Shown here piece by piece: positions 8,413 to 16,201 of a DNA stretch of 64,000 bases. A program made the translations under genes and the position numbers. How positions within the stretch are numbered: the stretch's first letter is position 1; the number at the start of each line of letters is the position of its first letter. Where the stretch lies: positions 1 through 64,000 of the forward strand of contig CANLRQ010000012.1 in assembly GCA_947493575.1 (NCBI GenBank), given 5' to 3'. The stretch comes from an uncultured Marinomonas sp. (GTDB taxonomy: Bacteria > Pseudomonadota > Gammaproteobacteria > Pseudomonadales > Marinomonadaceae). The notes under the pieces were generated by a model, which saw only the letters and a program-made list of their open reading frames with translations, ran no database searches and was not told where the DNA came from.

Positions 8413-9777
8413 ATGGTTACAAAAATGCAAAATATTCTTCTAGTTTTCCCAACTAATTCACCACTTGAAGAAGCCTCTTTATGGCTCTCTCGTAATGGCT
8501 TTAATGTAAATTGCTGTAATACCCCCCAACAAGCACAAAAAGAACACAACCTTAGCACTATAGATTTAATGTTAATTGACACGTTAGCTCTCCCTGTAAC
8601 GCATTTGGATTTGTCCTTCTCACCTTGCCCCATTATTACTTTTGATACCTCTCCATCCGTAGAGAACGCCACTCTTTTTATGAAGGAAGGGGCATACGAT
8701 TACCTCCCCCTACCTACAACAGAAAATCGATTATTAGCGAAAGTCGTCGAAGTATTTGATAAAAGCTCCGCCAACACCAAGCTTTTTGCTAGCACTGGCA
8801 GCAAGGCTGAGTTTCTCCATTTGCAAATTCTCGCAAATGGCATCATTGGTAATAGCCCATTAATGCAAGATCTTTTTAATGATATGCAAAAAATATCATC
8901 AACTGATGTCACTGTTCTTATACGAGGAGAGTCAGGCACAGGTAAGGAATTGGTCGCTAAAGCCCTACATAATTTAAGCAAAAGAAAGAAACAACCGCTT
9001 ATCAGTGTTAACTGTGCGGCAATACCCGAAAACCTTATTGAGTCTGAATTATTTGGCCATGAAAAAGGTGCTTTTACTGGTGCTGTCAGTGCACGAGATG
9101 GATTAATCTCTGCGGCCAATAAAGGCACTTTATTCTTAGATGAAATTGGTGAACTGCCCGTTGAGGCTCAAGCTAGGTTATTGCGTGTACTTCAAGAGGG
9201 AGAGATTCGGCGTGTAGGTGCGGTAACTTCTACTAAAGTAGACATACGGCTTGTTACCGCAACCCATAGAGATTTAAAAGATATGGTTTCTAAAGGGCTG
9301 TTTCGTGAAGATTTATATTATCGTCTGTACGTAATGGAACTTATACTTCCTCCACTACGCGACAGAGACAATGACATCTCCCTCATAGCTGAAACACTGC
9401 TATACAAATCCTGCGAAAAACACCATAAAACCAAGCTGCAATATACTAAAGAGTTCGATCAAGCAATTAGGTCTCACAACTGGCCGGGCAACGTGCGAGA
9501 GCTCGAAAACGCAATAGAGCGCGCAACCATTCTCAGTGACTCTCACAAAATTGACCCTGCAAACTTAAAAATACCCAAAAAAATACCCACGCAAACACAT
9601 GCAATAGAAGGCAGCGAACCAACAACAAAGGCAATTCTCACATTAGATGAGTACTTGAAGCATACTATATTGGCACATCAACATACTTTAACTGAGACAC
9701 AACTTGCCCTTTCTTTGGGCATTTCTAGAAAAAGTTTGTGGGAAAGAAGAAAAAAGCTAAAAATAGACAAAAAGTAA
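8413..9777 (+). CDS. CbrB-like sigma-54 transcriptional activator with degenerate receiver domain
   Basis: A 454-residue NtrC-family activator (the start could also be 8425, which matches the CbrB N-terminus better). Domains in order: a receiver-like domain (about 1-115), an AAA+ domain with Walker A GESGTGKE, the sigma-54 contact loop GAFTGA and Walker B LFLDEIGELP, and a C-terminal Fis-type helix-turn-helix. Its position between gluQ and pcnB matches cbrB in Pseudomonas. The usual receiver start VEDE reads VFPT, and the conserved Lys region reads DYLPLP, so the acidic pair and the Lys are missing; an Asp remains in DLMLIDT. No cbrA kinase precedes it. It probably works without standard phosphorylation and drives the RNA gene just downstream. 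Confidence 0.85.
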   Translation: MVTKMQNILLVFPTNSPLEEASLWLSRNGFNVNCCNTPQQAQKEHNLSTIDLMLIDTLALPVTHLDLSFSPCPIITFDTSPSVENATLFMKEGAYDYLPLPTTENRLLAKVVEVFDKSSANTKLFASTGSKAEFLHLQILANGIIGNSPLMQDLFNDMQKISSTDVTVLIRGESGTGKELVAKALHNLSKRKKQPLISVNCAAIPENLIESELFGHEKGAFTGAVSARDGLISAANKGTLFLDEIGELPVEAQARLLRVLQEGEIRRVGAVTSTKVDIRLVTATHRDLKDMVSKGLFREDLYYRLYVMELILPPLRDRDNDISLIAETLLYKSCEKHHKTKLQYTKEFDQAIRSHNWPGNVRELENAIERATILSDSHKIDPANLKIPKKIPTQTHAIEGSEPTTKAILTLDEYLKHTILAHQHTLTETQLALSLGISRKSLWERRKKLKIDKK

Positions 9778-9800
9778 CACCGAAAAGTAACGCCAGTTAC
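9774..9800 (+). promoter_or_regulatory. Candidate activator binding sites (GTAAC/GTTAC half-sites)
   Basis: Three half-sites, GTAAC at 9774 and 9787 and GTTAC at 9796, lie about 90-115 bp upstream of the -24 element at 9887. The last two form an inverted pair. Position and sequence resemble CbrB sites described upstream of crcZ in Pseudomonas (recalled). The first overlaps the stop codon of the activator gene itself. Confidence 0.5.
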
Positions 9801-9886
9801 CATTAAACCCAAAAAAATATCCTTTATTTTTACTATATTTCAAAAATATTTATAAAAACCTTTATATTTCAAAAAGATAAAAAAAG

Positions 9887-9902
9887 TGGCACAGGTTGTG
9901 CT
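9887..9902 (+). promoter_or_regulatory. Sigma-54 (-24/-12) promoter
   Basis: TGGCACAGGTTGTGCT has the GG at 9888-9889 and the GC at 9900-9901 with the exact spacing of sigma-54 promoters. Transcription should begin near 9912. It reads into a gene-free, A-rich structured stretch and not directly into pcnB. Confidence 0.75.
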
Positions 9903-9911
9903 CTATGAAGG

Positions 9912-10200
9912 ATATAATGATAACAAGACAGACATTAATAATAAAAATAAATTAGTCGTCGAATGTAAGTTCCAAAAATAAAAATAAAAATATTGGAACA
10001 CCTTAGCCTCTTAGAATAAAAATAAAATCTGAGGCTAGGGATAGAAAAATCGCTTTGGATAATTGATTTTTTTAGATATATAAGCCTTCGGGCAATGAAA
10101 ACATTGCAATAATAAAAATAAGTTTTGAGTAGAACTGCGACAGCAGCACCAACTTTGTTTTCGGAACTAATATCTTCATGTATCCAAAGCGATTATTTGT
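9912..10200 (+). ncRNA. crcZ: CrcZ-like Hfq-sequestering small RNA
   Basis: A ~290-nt stretch without coding potential, placed between the cbrB-like gene and pcnB exactly as crcZ is in Pseudomonas. Four A-rich segments of the AAUAAAAAUAA type (9937-9951, 9975-9992, 10014-10028, 10108-10121) match the catabolite-activity motifs that bind Hfq with Crc. Two sit in loops closed by clean stems: GTTCCA/TGGAAC (9969-9999) and TAGCCTC/GAGGCTA (10004-10037). A third is bounded by ACATT/AATGT, and the fourth follows a GCAATG/CATTGC hairpin. A perfect 14-nt inverted repeat (10050-10063 with 10179-10192) could close the 3' half. By analogy it would titrate Hfq and relieve catabolite repression. The 3' end is not certain. 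Confidence 0.75.
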
Positions 10201-10259
10201 TTACCCACCTAATCGTCCTATCTCGTCTTTGCATACTCTTTATTTCAAGTGAAACTTTT

Positions 10260-10277
10260 ATTTTACACGTGTAAAAT
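10260..10277. promoter_or_regulatory. Perfect 18-bp palindrome upstream of pcnB
   Basis: ATTTTACACGTGTAAAAT is its own reverse complement and lies 33 bp before the pcnB start, close to where a promoter would be. It looks like an operator for a dimeric repressor; the protein is unknown. Confidence 0.45.
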
Positions 10278-10310
10278 ACAACCATCGACAATTTAATAGT
10301 TTGTACCCTA

Positions 10311-11765
10311 ATGCTAACAGGATTTAAAAATTTGGCAAAAAAAGCCAGTTCGCTTTTTACTCCAAAAAAGACGCAACAGTATCCAATAGTGATACCACGT
10401 GATAAACACACTCTTTCGCGCTCCAATCTCAGCTCAAATGCCGTTAAGGTTCTCTATCGTCTCAACAAAGAAGGCTACGATGCCTACTTGGTAGGCGGCT
10501 GTATTAGAGATCATTTAATTGATATGGAACCTAAAGATTTTGATGTGGTTACCAGCGCTACACCTGAAGAGGTCCACGCGATTTTTTCTAACTCTCGCCT
10601 AATAGGTAGACGCTTTCGCTTAGTGCACGTTACTTTTGGTCGAGAGATTATTGAGGTGTCAACATTTCGCGCAAACGCAAATCCAGATAGCGATACAAGT
10701 GACAGCAAAGCAACTAATAACAGCCTTAAAGGCAAAGACTCAGCCCGTTCTTCGCATGGAATTATTTTACGAGACAATGTATGGGGCGATATAGAGCAAG
10801 ATGCCCAACGCCGTGACTTTACTTTTAACGCACTCTATTACAATGTGGCCGATTTCAGTATCCATGATTATTGCGGTGGCCTCGAAGACATTCAAGCTCG
10901 GCAAGTAAGGATTATTGGCGATGCAGGTCAACGCTATCAAGAAGATCCTGTCCGCATGTTAAGGGCGGTTCGCTTTGCTGCAAAACTTGGGTTTGATATT
11001 GAGCCAGAAACAGCGGCCCCAATTAAAGAAATAGCCCATTTATTAGACCATATTCCCCCTGCAAGATTATTTGAAGAAGTCTTAAAACTTCTTGGTAGCG
11101 GCAATGGGGTTGCGACTTATCACTTATTAAAAGAATACGGATTATTCCACTACCTTTTTCCTGAAACCGACGATCTAATTCGTAGCAACTGGCAGTCACC
11201 TTCAATTAATGTGGAAGCCTTTATTCTTCAAGGTCTCAGCAATACCGATAAGCGCCTATCTGAAGGCAAAAGCACGGCCCCATACTTTCTATATGCCATT
11301 TTATTATGGCCAAAAGTTTTGTTCCGCCACGAAGAGTTTCTAGCTCAAGGCTTACCTGAAACCCCAGCTTTACATCAAGCTGCTTCGTATGTTTTAGATA
11401 ATCAGGTTGCGCATACTTCCATCCCTAGACGCTTCTCGACTCCTATGAGAGAAATTTGGGATTTGCAATTTCGCTTACCTAAACGCTTTGGCAAACGCGC
11501 TTTCACACTGGAGAAACACCCACGCTTTAGAGCGGCATTTGATTTTATATTGATCAGAGAAGAAAGTGGCTCAGATTTGAATAACCTTGGAGAGTGGTGG
11601 CAATCTTTCCAAGATGCCGACGAAAAAGAACGTCGTAATCTAATCAATCAAGCTGACCCGCTCAAAAATGGCAAAAAAGCCCCAACTAAGCGCCGCATTC
11701 GTCGCAGAAAGCCAAATACTAAGCGCACATCATTTGATACAACGGACTCAACTCAAAATGAATAA
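10311..11765 (+). CDS. pcnB: Poly(A) polymerase I
   Basis: A 484-residue class II nucleotidyltransferase that adds 3' poly(A) tails to RNA and promotes decay. The catalytic domain shows LVGGCIRDHL and KDFDVVTSATPEEV with the metal-binding Asp pair, followed by RRDFTFNALYY. The C-terminus is a basic tail (KRRIRRRKPNTKR), as in other PcnB proteins, and distinguishes it from a CCA-adding enzyme. Its end overlaps the folK start by 8 bp. Confidence 0.95.
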   Translation: MLTGFKNLAKKASSLFTPKKTQQYPIVIPRDKHTLSRSNLSSNAVKVLYRLNKEGYDAYLVGGCIRDHLIDMEPKDFDVVTSATPEEVHAIFSNSRLIGRRFRLVHVTFGREIIEVSTFRANANPDSDTSDSKATNNSLKGKDSARSSHGIILRDNVWGDIEQDAQRRDFTFNALYYNVADFSIHDYCGGLEDIQARQVRIIGDAGQRYQEDPVRMLRAVRFAAKLGFDIEPETAAPIKEIAHLLDHIPPARLFEEVLKLLGSGNGVATYHLLKEYGLFHYLFPETDDLIRSNWQSPSINVEAFILQGLSNTDKRLSEGKSTAPYFLYAILLWPKVLFRHEEFLAQGLPETPALHQAASYVLDNQVAHTSIPRRFSTPMREIWDLQFRLPKRFGKRAFTLEKHPRFRAAFDFILIREESGSDLNNLGEWWQSFQDADEKERRNLINQADPLKNGKKAPTKRRIRRRKPNTKRTSFDTTDSTQNE

Positions 11766-12234
11766 GGTTTACATTGGACTTGGTAGCAATTTAAATAATC
11801 CGGTAGAACAGCTAGAAGGTGCATTAAATGCGTTGTCTAACTTACCTGAAATCAAAGAGCTAACGTTCTCTAACTTTTATTCTAGTAAACCGGTTGGACC
11901 ACAAGACCAACCCAACTTTGTAAATGCCGTGGCATTGTTTTCAACAACATTAACGCCAATTGCATTATTAGATACTTTACAAAGTATTGAGCAAGCACAT
12001 AATAGAATACGAGAACGTCACTGGGGACCTCGCACGTTGGACTTAGACATCCTGCTTTTTAATGATGAAACCTTATCATTACCTAGATTGACGGTCCCCC
12101 ACCCTCATATGCTAGAACGTGGATTTGTAATTCAGCCATTAGCAGATATTACACCGGGAATGCTTTTATCAAACGACAAAACTGTTGAAGAGCATTTACA
12201 TTGCCTAAATACTACGGACTTAGTCTGTCTATAA
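11758..12234 (+). CDS. folK: HPPK, 2-amino-4-hydroxy-6-hydroxymethyldihydropteridine pyrophosphokinase
   Basis: A 158-residue folate-pathway enzyme that transfers pyrophosphate from ATP to 6-hydroxymethyl-dihydropterin. Family motifs are YIGLGSNL at the N-terminus and RERHWGPRTLDLDILLF with its Mg-binding Asp residues. The ATG at 11758, inside the pcnB 3' end, gives the standard N-terminus. panB follows after 10 bp. Confidence 0.96.
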   Translation: MNKVYIGLGSNLNNPVEQLEGALNALSNLPEIKELTFSNFYSSKPVGPQDQPNFVNAVALFSTTLTPIALLDTLQSIEQAHNRIRERHWGPRTLDLDILLFNDETLSLPRLTVPHPHMLERGFVIQPLADITPGMLLSNDKTVEEHLHCLNTTDLVCL

Positions 12235-12244
12235 GAAGAACACT

Positions 12245-13066
12245 ATGTACTCTGACACTTCGAAGAAAAAACTCAACAGCCCAATAACCCTCAGTCATTT
12301 ACAAAAAATGAAATCAGAGGGAGAAAAGTTCTCTTGTTTAACCGCTTATGATGCAACATTCACCCACATAATGAATGAAGCAGGTATTGAGACAATTTTA
12401 GTCGGTGATTCATTAGGAATGGTTATTCAAGGCCAAGACAGCACTCTTCCAGTGACAATTGAAGAAATGTGTTATCACGTAAGAGCAGTAAAGCGTGGCA
12501 ATAGTAATGCGTTCCTCTTAGCAGACATGCCTTTTATGAGCTATAGCAAGCCAGAGTTAGCACTTGATAATGCAGCCAAGCTTATGCAGGCAGGAGCAAA
12601 CATGGTAAAACTGGAGGGGGGAAATTGGCTTTGTGATACAGTAAACCTTTTATCACAACGAGGCATTCCAGTATGCGCACATTTAGGGCTTACGCCTCAA
12701 GCAGTTCATAAATTAGGCGGCTATAAAGTACAAGGAAAAACGGGCTCAGCCGCAGAAAAAATCAGACAAGACTCTCTCGATTTAGTTGCTGCAGGCGCGG
12801 ATATCCTATTATACGAGTGCATCCCTACGGAGCTTGGTAAGGAAGTTACTGAGTTAGTCAGCGTCCCAACAATAGGCATTGGCGCTGGTAAGCATACTGA
12901 TGGTCAAGTACTGGTATTACATGACATGATTGGCATTAATCTAGGCAAGCGACCTAGGTTTGTGAAAAACTTCCTAACTGATGGAAGATCAATCCAAGAA
13001 TCATTTGAAGCTTTCTCTCAAGAAGTAAAAGATCAGTCCTTTCCATCCGATGAGCACGGTTTCTAG
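12245..13066 (+). CDS. panB: 3-methyl-2-oxobutanoate hydroxymethyltransferase
   Basis: A 273-residue enzyme for the first step of pantothenate synthesis, the folate-dependent hydroxymethylation of alpha-ketoisovalerate. Motifs include TAYDATFTHIMNEAGIETILVGDSLGM (first 20 of which bind metal and substrate) and HLGLTPQ. Start and length are normal. panC begins 2 bp after the stop, so the two are co-translated or nearly so. Confidence 0.96.
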   Translation: MYSDTSKKKLNSPITLSHLQKMKSEGEKFSCLTAYDATFTHIMNEAGIETILVGDSLGMVIQGQDSTLPVTIEEMCYHVRAVKRGNSNAFLLADMPFMSYSKPELALDNAAKLMQAGANMVKLEGGNWLCDTVNLLSQRGIPVCAHLGLTPQAVHKLGGYKVQGKTGSAAEKIRQDSLDLVAAGADILLYECIPTELGKEVTELVSVPTIGIGAGKHTDGQVLVLHDMIGINLGKRPRFVKNFLTDGRSIQESFEAFSQEVKDQSFPSDEHGF

Positions 13067-13068
13067 CA

Positions 13069-13920
13069 ATGAAAACATGTCATACAGTAAAAGAATTAAG
13101 AGCAGCGTTAAAAGTTGAGCGTCTGAAAGATAACAGTATTGTGTTTGTTCCAACCATGGGGAATTTGCACGATGGTCATATGAGCTTAATAAGACGAGCA
13201 AAGAAAGAAGGCAAGGTTATTGTTGCTTCAATTTTTGTCAACCCTATGCAGTTTGGAGACAACGAAGATATTGAGCGCTACCCAAGAACCTTAGCAGAAG
13301 ATCAAGTCCTATTATTAGAAAATGGCTGCCATTACCTTTTTGCCCCAGATGCATTAGAAGTGTACCCCGACGGCAAACGCAGTCAAACTCAAATAGAAGT
13401 ATCTGGCATTTCCAATATATTATGCGGTGCAAGTCGCCCAGGTCACTTTATCGGCGTTTCAACTGTTGTTACAAAGTTATTTAATATTGTTCAGCCTGAT
13501 GTTGCTATCTTCGGATCAAAGGATTTTCAGCAATTAAAAGTTATTGAAAATATGGTTCGAGACCTTAGTTCTAATATTAAAATTATTGGAGAAGACATCG
13601 CTCGAGCGGAAGATGGATTAGCATTAAGCTCTAGAAATGGCTATCTAACACCTGCAGAAAGAACTATTGCTCCATCTATTTTCGAAAGCTTACTAAACGC
13701 AAAAGAACAAATTCAATTAAAAGAAAAAACATTTGAAGAGATCAGCGAGCAAGCACAAAAAAAGCTTGAGGAAATAGGATTTACTCGAGATTATTTTGAA
13801 ATTCGTTCGCAACACTCTCTTCAAAAACCCACTAAAGACGAAAAAAACCTGGTCATTTTAGTGGCCGCTTATTTAGGAAAGGCAAGACTTATAGATAATC
13901 TATGCATCACTTTAAACTAA
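13069..13920 (+). CDS. panC: Pantothenate synthetase
   Basis: A 283-residue ATP-dependent ligase joining pantoate and beta-alanine. The HIGH-like motif is PTMGNLHDGHMSLI, and KDFQQLKVIENMV and LSSRNGYL are the other conserved segments. panD, which makes beta-alanine and often follows panC in pseudomonads, is absent; pgi starts 27 bp later. Confidence 0.96.
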   Translation: MKTCHTVKELRAALKVERLKDNSIVFVPTMGNLHDGHMSLIRRAKKEGKVIVASIFVNPMQFGDNEDIERYPRTLAEDQVLLLENGCHYLFAPDALEVYPDGKRSQTQIEVSGISNILCGASRPGHFIGVSTVVTKLFNIVQPDVAIFGSKDFQQLKVIENMVRDLSSNIKIIGEDIARAEDGLALSSRNGYLTPAERTIAPSIFESLLNAKEQIQLKEKTFEEISEQAQKKLEEIGFTRDYFEIRSQHSLQKPTKDEKNLVILVAAYLGKARLIDNLCITLN

Positions 13921-13947
13921 TTTAAAATGTATTTTTAGGAGAGAGCA

Positions 13948-15594
13948 ATGACGTCACCAATACATCTAGCTGCTTGGAAAGCATTATCTGAGCACCGTAA
14001 AGAAATCGACGCAACCAGCATCCAACAAATTTTTGATACTCAACCTAGCCGCATTCAAGACTGCACCATTAACGCAGCAGGCTGGACTTTGGATTTTTCC
14101 AAGAACCGAGCCACATCAAAAACCTTCTCTCTCCTAACACAATTAGCCCAAGAAGCAGAGATAGAATCACTTAGAGACAAGATGTTTCAAGGTGAACGTA
14201 TCAATGCAACTGAAAATCGTAGCGTTCTTCACACAGCCTTAAGAGCCAGTCATGCTCAGAACTCTTTAGTAATAGATAATAGTAATGTACTTGCTGAGGT
14301 TCGATCCACGTTGAAGCAAATGGAGAAATTTGTTTGGCAACTTCAAAGTGGCCAGTGGAGAGGTTATTCAAATAAAAAAATAACCGATGTGGTTTCCATA
14401 GGTATTGGTGGCTCCTATCTTGGACCTAAAGTCGTTACTGAAGCACTAAAGCCATACGCTCAAAATACTATATCGGTTCATTATATAGCCAACATTGATG
14501 GTTCAGACATTACTGAAAAATTAAAAAAGCTAAACCCAGATACCACTTTATTTATTGTTTCTTCAAAATCATTTGGAACATTGGAAACCCTCTATAACGC
14601 CAACGCTTCTAGAGAATGGTTTTTGCGTAATGGTGGACCAGAGGAACAAATACATAAACATTTCGCAGCGGTAAGCTCTAATGTGAAAAAAGCCGTTGAA
14701 TTTGGCATATCAGAAGAAAACATTTTCCCAATGTGGGATTGGGTTGGCGGCCGATATTCTCTATGGTCTGCTATTGGCCTTCCTATTGCAGTTTCAGTTG
14801 GTATGGAAAATTTTCGCTCACTACTTGAAGGCGCTCATGAAATGGACACCCATTTTAAGACAGCCCCTTTAACAGAGAACTTACCAGCCATAATGGGGTT
14901 ACTCGGTATTTGGTATTGCAACTTCTATGGTGCGCAATCCCATGTTCTGATTCCTTATGACCATTATTTAAGAGCTCTTCCTGCCCATATTCAACAATTA
15001 GATATGGAAAGTAATGGTAAAGCAAATTTACAGGATGGTTCACACGTTGAAACAGATACAGGCCCTATTATCTGGGGAGGTTCAGGAACAAATGGACAAC
15101 ATGCTTATCACCAGCTATTGCACCAAGGCACTAGATTAGTACCTGTCGATTTTATTGCGCCATTAACAACTCATAACCCGGTAAACGATCATCATCTACA
15201 ACTGTTTGCTAATTGCGTCAGCCAATCACAAGCTCTTATGGTTGGAAAAACACTTGCGCAAGCTGAAAACGAACTACAGCAGAGCGGCGCCACTAAAGAT
15301 GAAATTGAGAAAATAGCCCCTCACAAAGTAATTGCAGGTAATCGCCCTAGCAACACACTGTTAACCAATAAGTTAACACCTTTTACTGTTGGTTCACTCA
15401 TCGCTTTATATGAACATAAAACCTTTGTACAAGGTGCCGTTTGGGGAATTAACTCTTTTGACCAATGGGGAGTGGAACTAGGCAAAGTACTAGGAACAGA
15501 TATCGCTCAGAGACTAAATTCCAACTCAGATGATTCTGAACTAGACTCTTCAACACAGGCGTTAATCAAGGCGTTTAAAGACGCCCAAGCATAA
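13948..15594 (+). CDS. pgi: Glucose-6-phosphate isomerase
   Basis: A 548-residue glycolytic/gluconeogenic enzyme interconverting glucose-6-phosphate and fructose-6-phosphate. Visible motifs are IGIGGSYLGPK, SKSFGTLETL and the C-terminal signature NSFDQWGVELGK. AGGAGAG lies upstream of the ATG. It is the last gene of the gluQ-to-pgi block. Confidence 0.97.
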   Translation: MTSPIHLAAWKALSEHRKEIDATSIQQIFDTQPSRIQDCTINAAGWTLDFSKNRATSKTFSLLTQLAQEAEIESLRDKMFQGERINATENRSVLHTALRASHAQNSLVIDNSNVLAEVRSTLKQMEKFVWQLQSGQWRGYSNKKITDVVSIGIGGSYLGPKVVTEALKPYAQNTISVHYIANIDGSDITEKLKKLNPDTTLFIVSSKSFGTLETLYNANASREWFLRNGGPEEQIHKHFAAVSSNVKKAVEFGISEENIFPMWDWVGGRYSLWSAIGLPIAVSVGMENFRSLLEGAHEMDTHFKTAPLTENLPAIMGLLGIWYCNFYGAQSHVLIPYDHYLRALPAHIQQLDMESNGKANLQDGSHVETDTGPIIWGGSGTNGQHAYHQLLHQGTRLVPVDFIAPLTTHNPVNDHHLQLFANCVSQSQALMVGKTLAQAENELQQSGATKDEIEKIAPHKVIAGNRPSNTLLTNKLTPFTVGSLIALYEHKTFVQGAVWGINSFDQWGVELGKVLGTDIAQRLNSNSDDSELDSSTQALIKAFKDAQA

Positions 15595-15605
15595 GCACTG
15601 AAAAC

Positions 15606-15647
15606 AACTCTGCTCGTCAATTATGTTAAAATTGGCGAGGCAGAGTT
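15606..15647. terminator. Hairpin between convergent pgi and the DUF1566 gene
   Basis: Long imperfect arms (AACTCTGCTCGTCAATT with AATTGGCGAGGCAGAGTT) lie 12 bp past the pgi stop. T tracts are short on both sides, so it could act as a bidirectional or Rho-assisted end. Confidence 0.5.
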
Positions 15648-15656
15648 ATCCACCTA

Positions 15657-16199
15657 TCACTCACCTGTATTTCTTACTAGACGAAGGGCTCCACTAAAAT
15701 TCAAACGCTGTGTTTCAACCCTTCCGTGAATAAACTCAACCACCCAAATGTTATCAAGAAAAACATCTTTGACCGGTGTTGATGAGAAGAAGCTTACAAT
15801 TGGTGTGTTCGGAAAAACTTCTAAATTGACCGCTGGGCGATAACATTGCGCCTCGATAATAGAGCGAAGTTCTTTGATATTAGGCATTCTCCAGTCAGTA
15901 TGTCCGGCAAAGCCTCCCCCCTCATTCAAAGTAACAATACTTCTTAAAAAAACATCCCAAAATGCTGAACTCTCACTCCCTTCTTCACATTGGCTGCCAG
16001 ACAATCCTTCGGGACATTGCTTCCACATGAGCCCTGTCTGAAGATCAGTAACCGTTTCATCTCCATTAAGCGTAAATCTTGATGTAGCAGTTGTCGCTAT
16101 AATATTATCGGGTTTGCAATTAACCTGTTCAGAGTAAGCAACTGAGGAACTTGCGGATAAATACCCCAAGCAAATAAAACCAATTATTTTTTTAAACAT
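15657..16199 (-). CDS. Secreted DUF1566 domain protein
   Basis: A 180-residue protein with an N-terminal signal peptide (cleavage likely after VAYS, about residue 22) and one DUF1566 domain marked by VTDLQTGLMWKQC and GHTDWRMPNIKELRSIIE. Function unknown; DUF1566 is frequent in secreted and surface proteins. The ATG at 16199 is preferred over the GTG at 16202 because GGAG lies 7 nt upstream. The preceding gene's TAG overlaps that GTG, so the pair is co-translated. Confidence 0.8.
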   Translation of the reverse strand: MFKKIIGFICLGYLSASSSVAYSEQVNCKPDNIIATTATSRFTLNGDETVTDLQTGLMWKQCPEGLSGSQCEEGSESSAFWDVFLRSIVTLNEGGGFAGHTDWRMPNIKELRSIIEAQCYRPAVNLEVFPNTPIVSFFSSTPVKDVFLDNIWVVEFIHGRVETQRLNFSGALRLVRNTGE

Positions 16200-16201
16200 C
16201 A

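Noticed and set aside
10193..10426. Minus-strand frame overlapping the start of pcnB
   Set aside because: A shadow of the pcnB 5' end and promoter with no family features.
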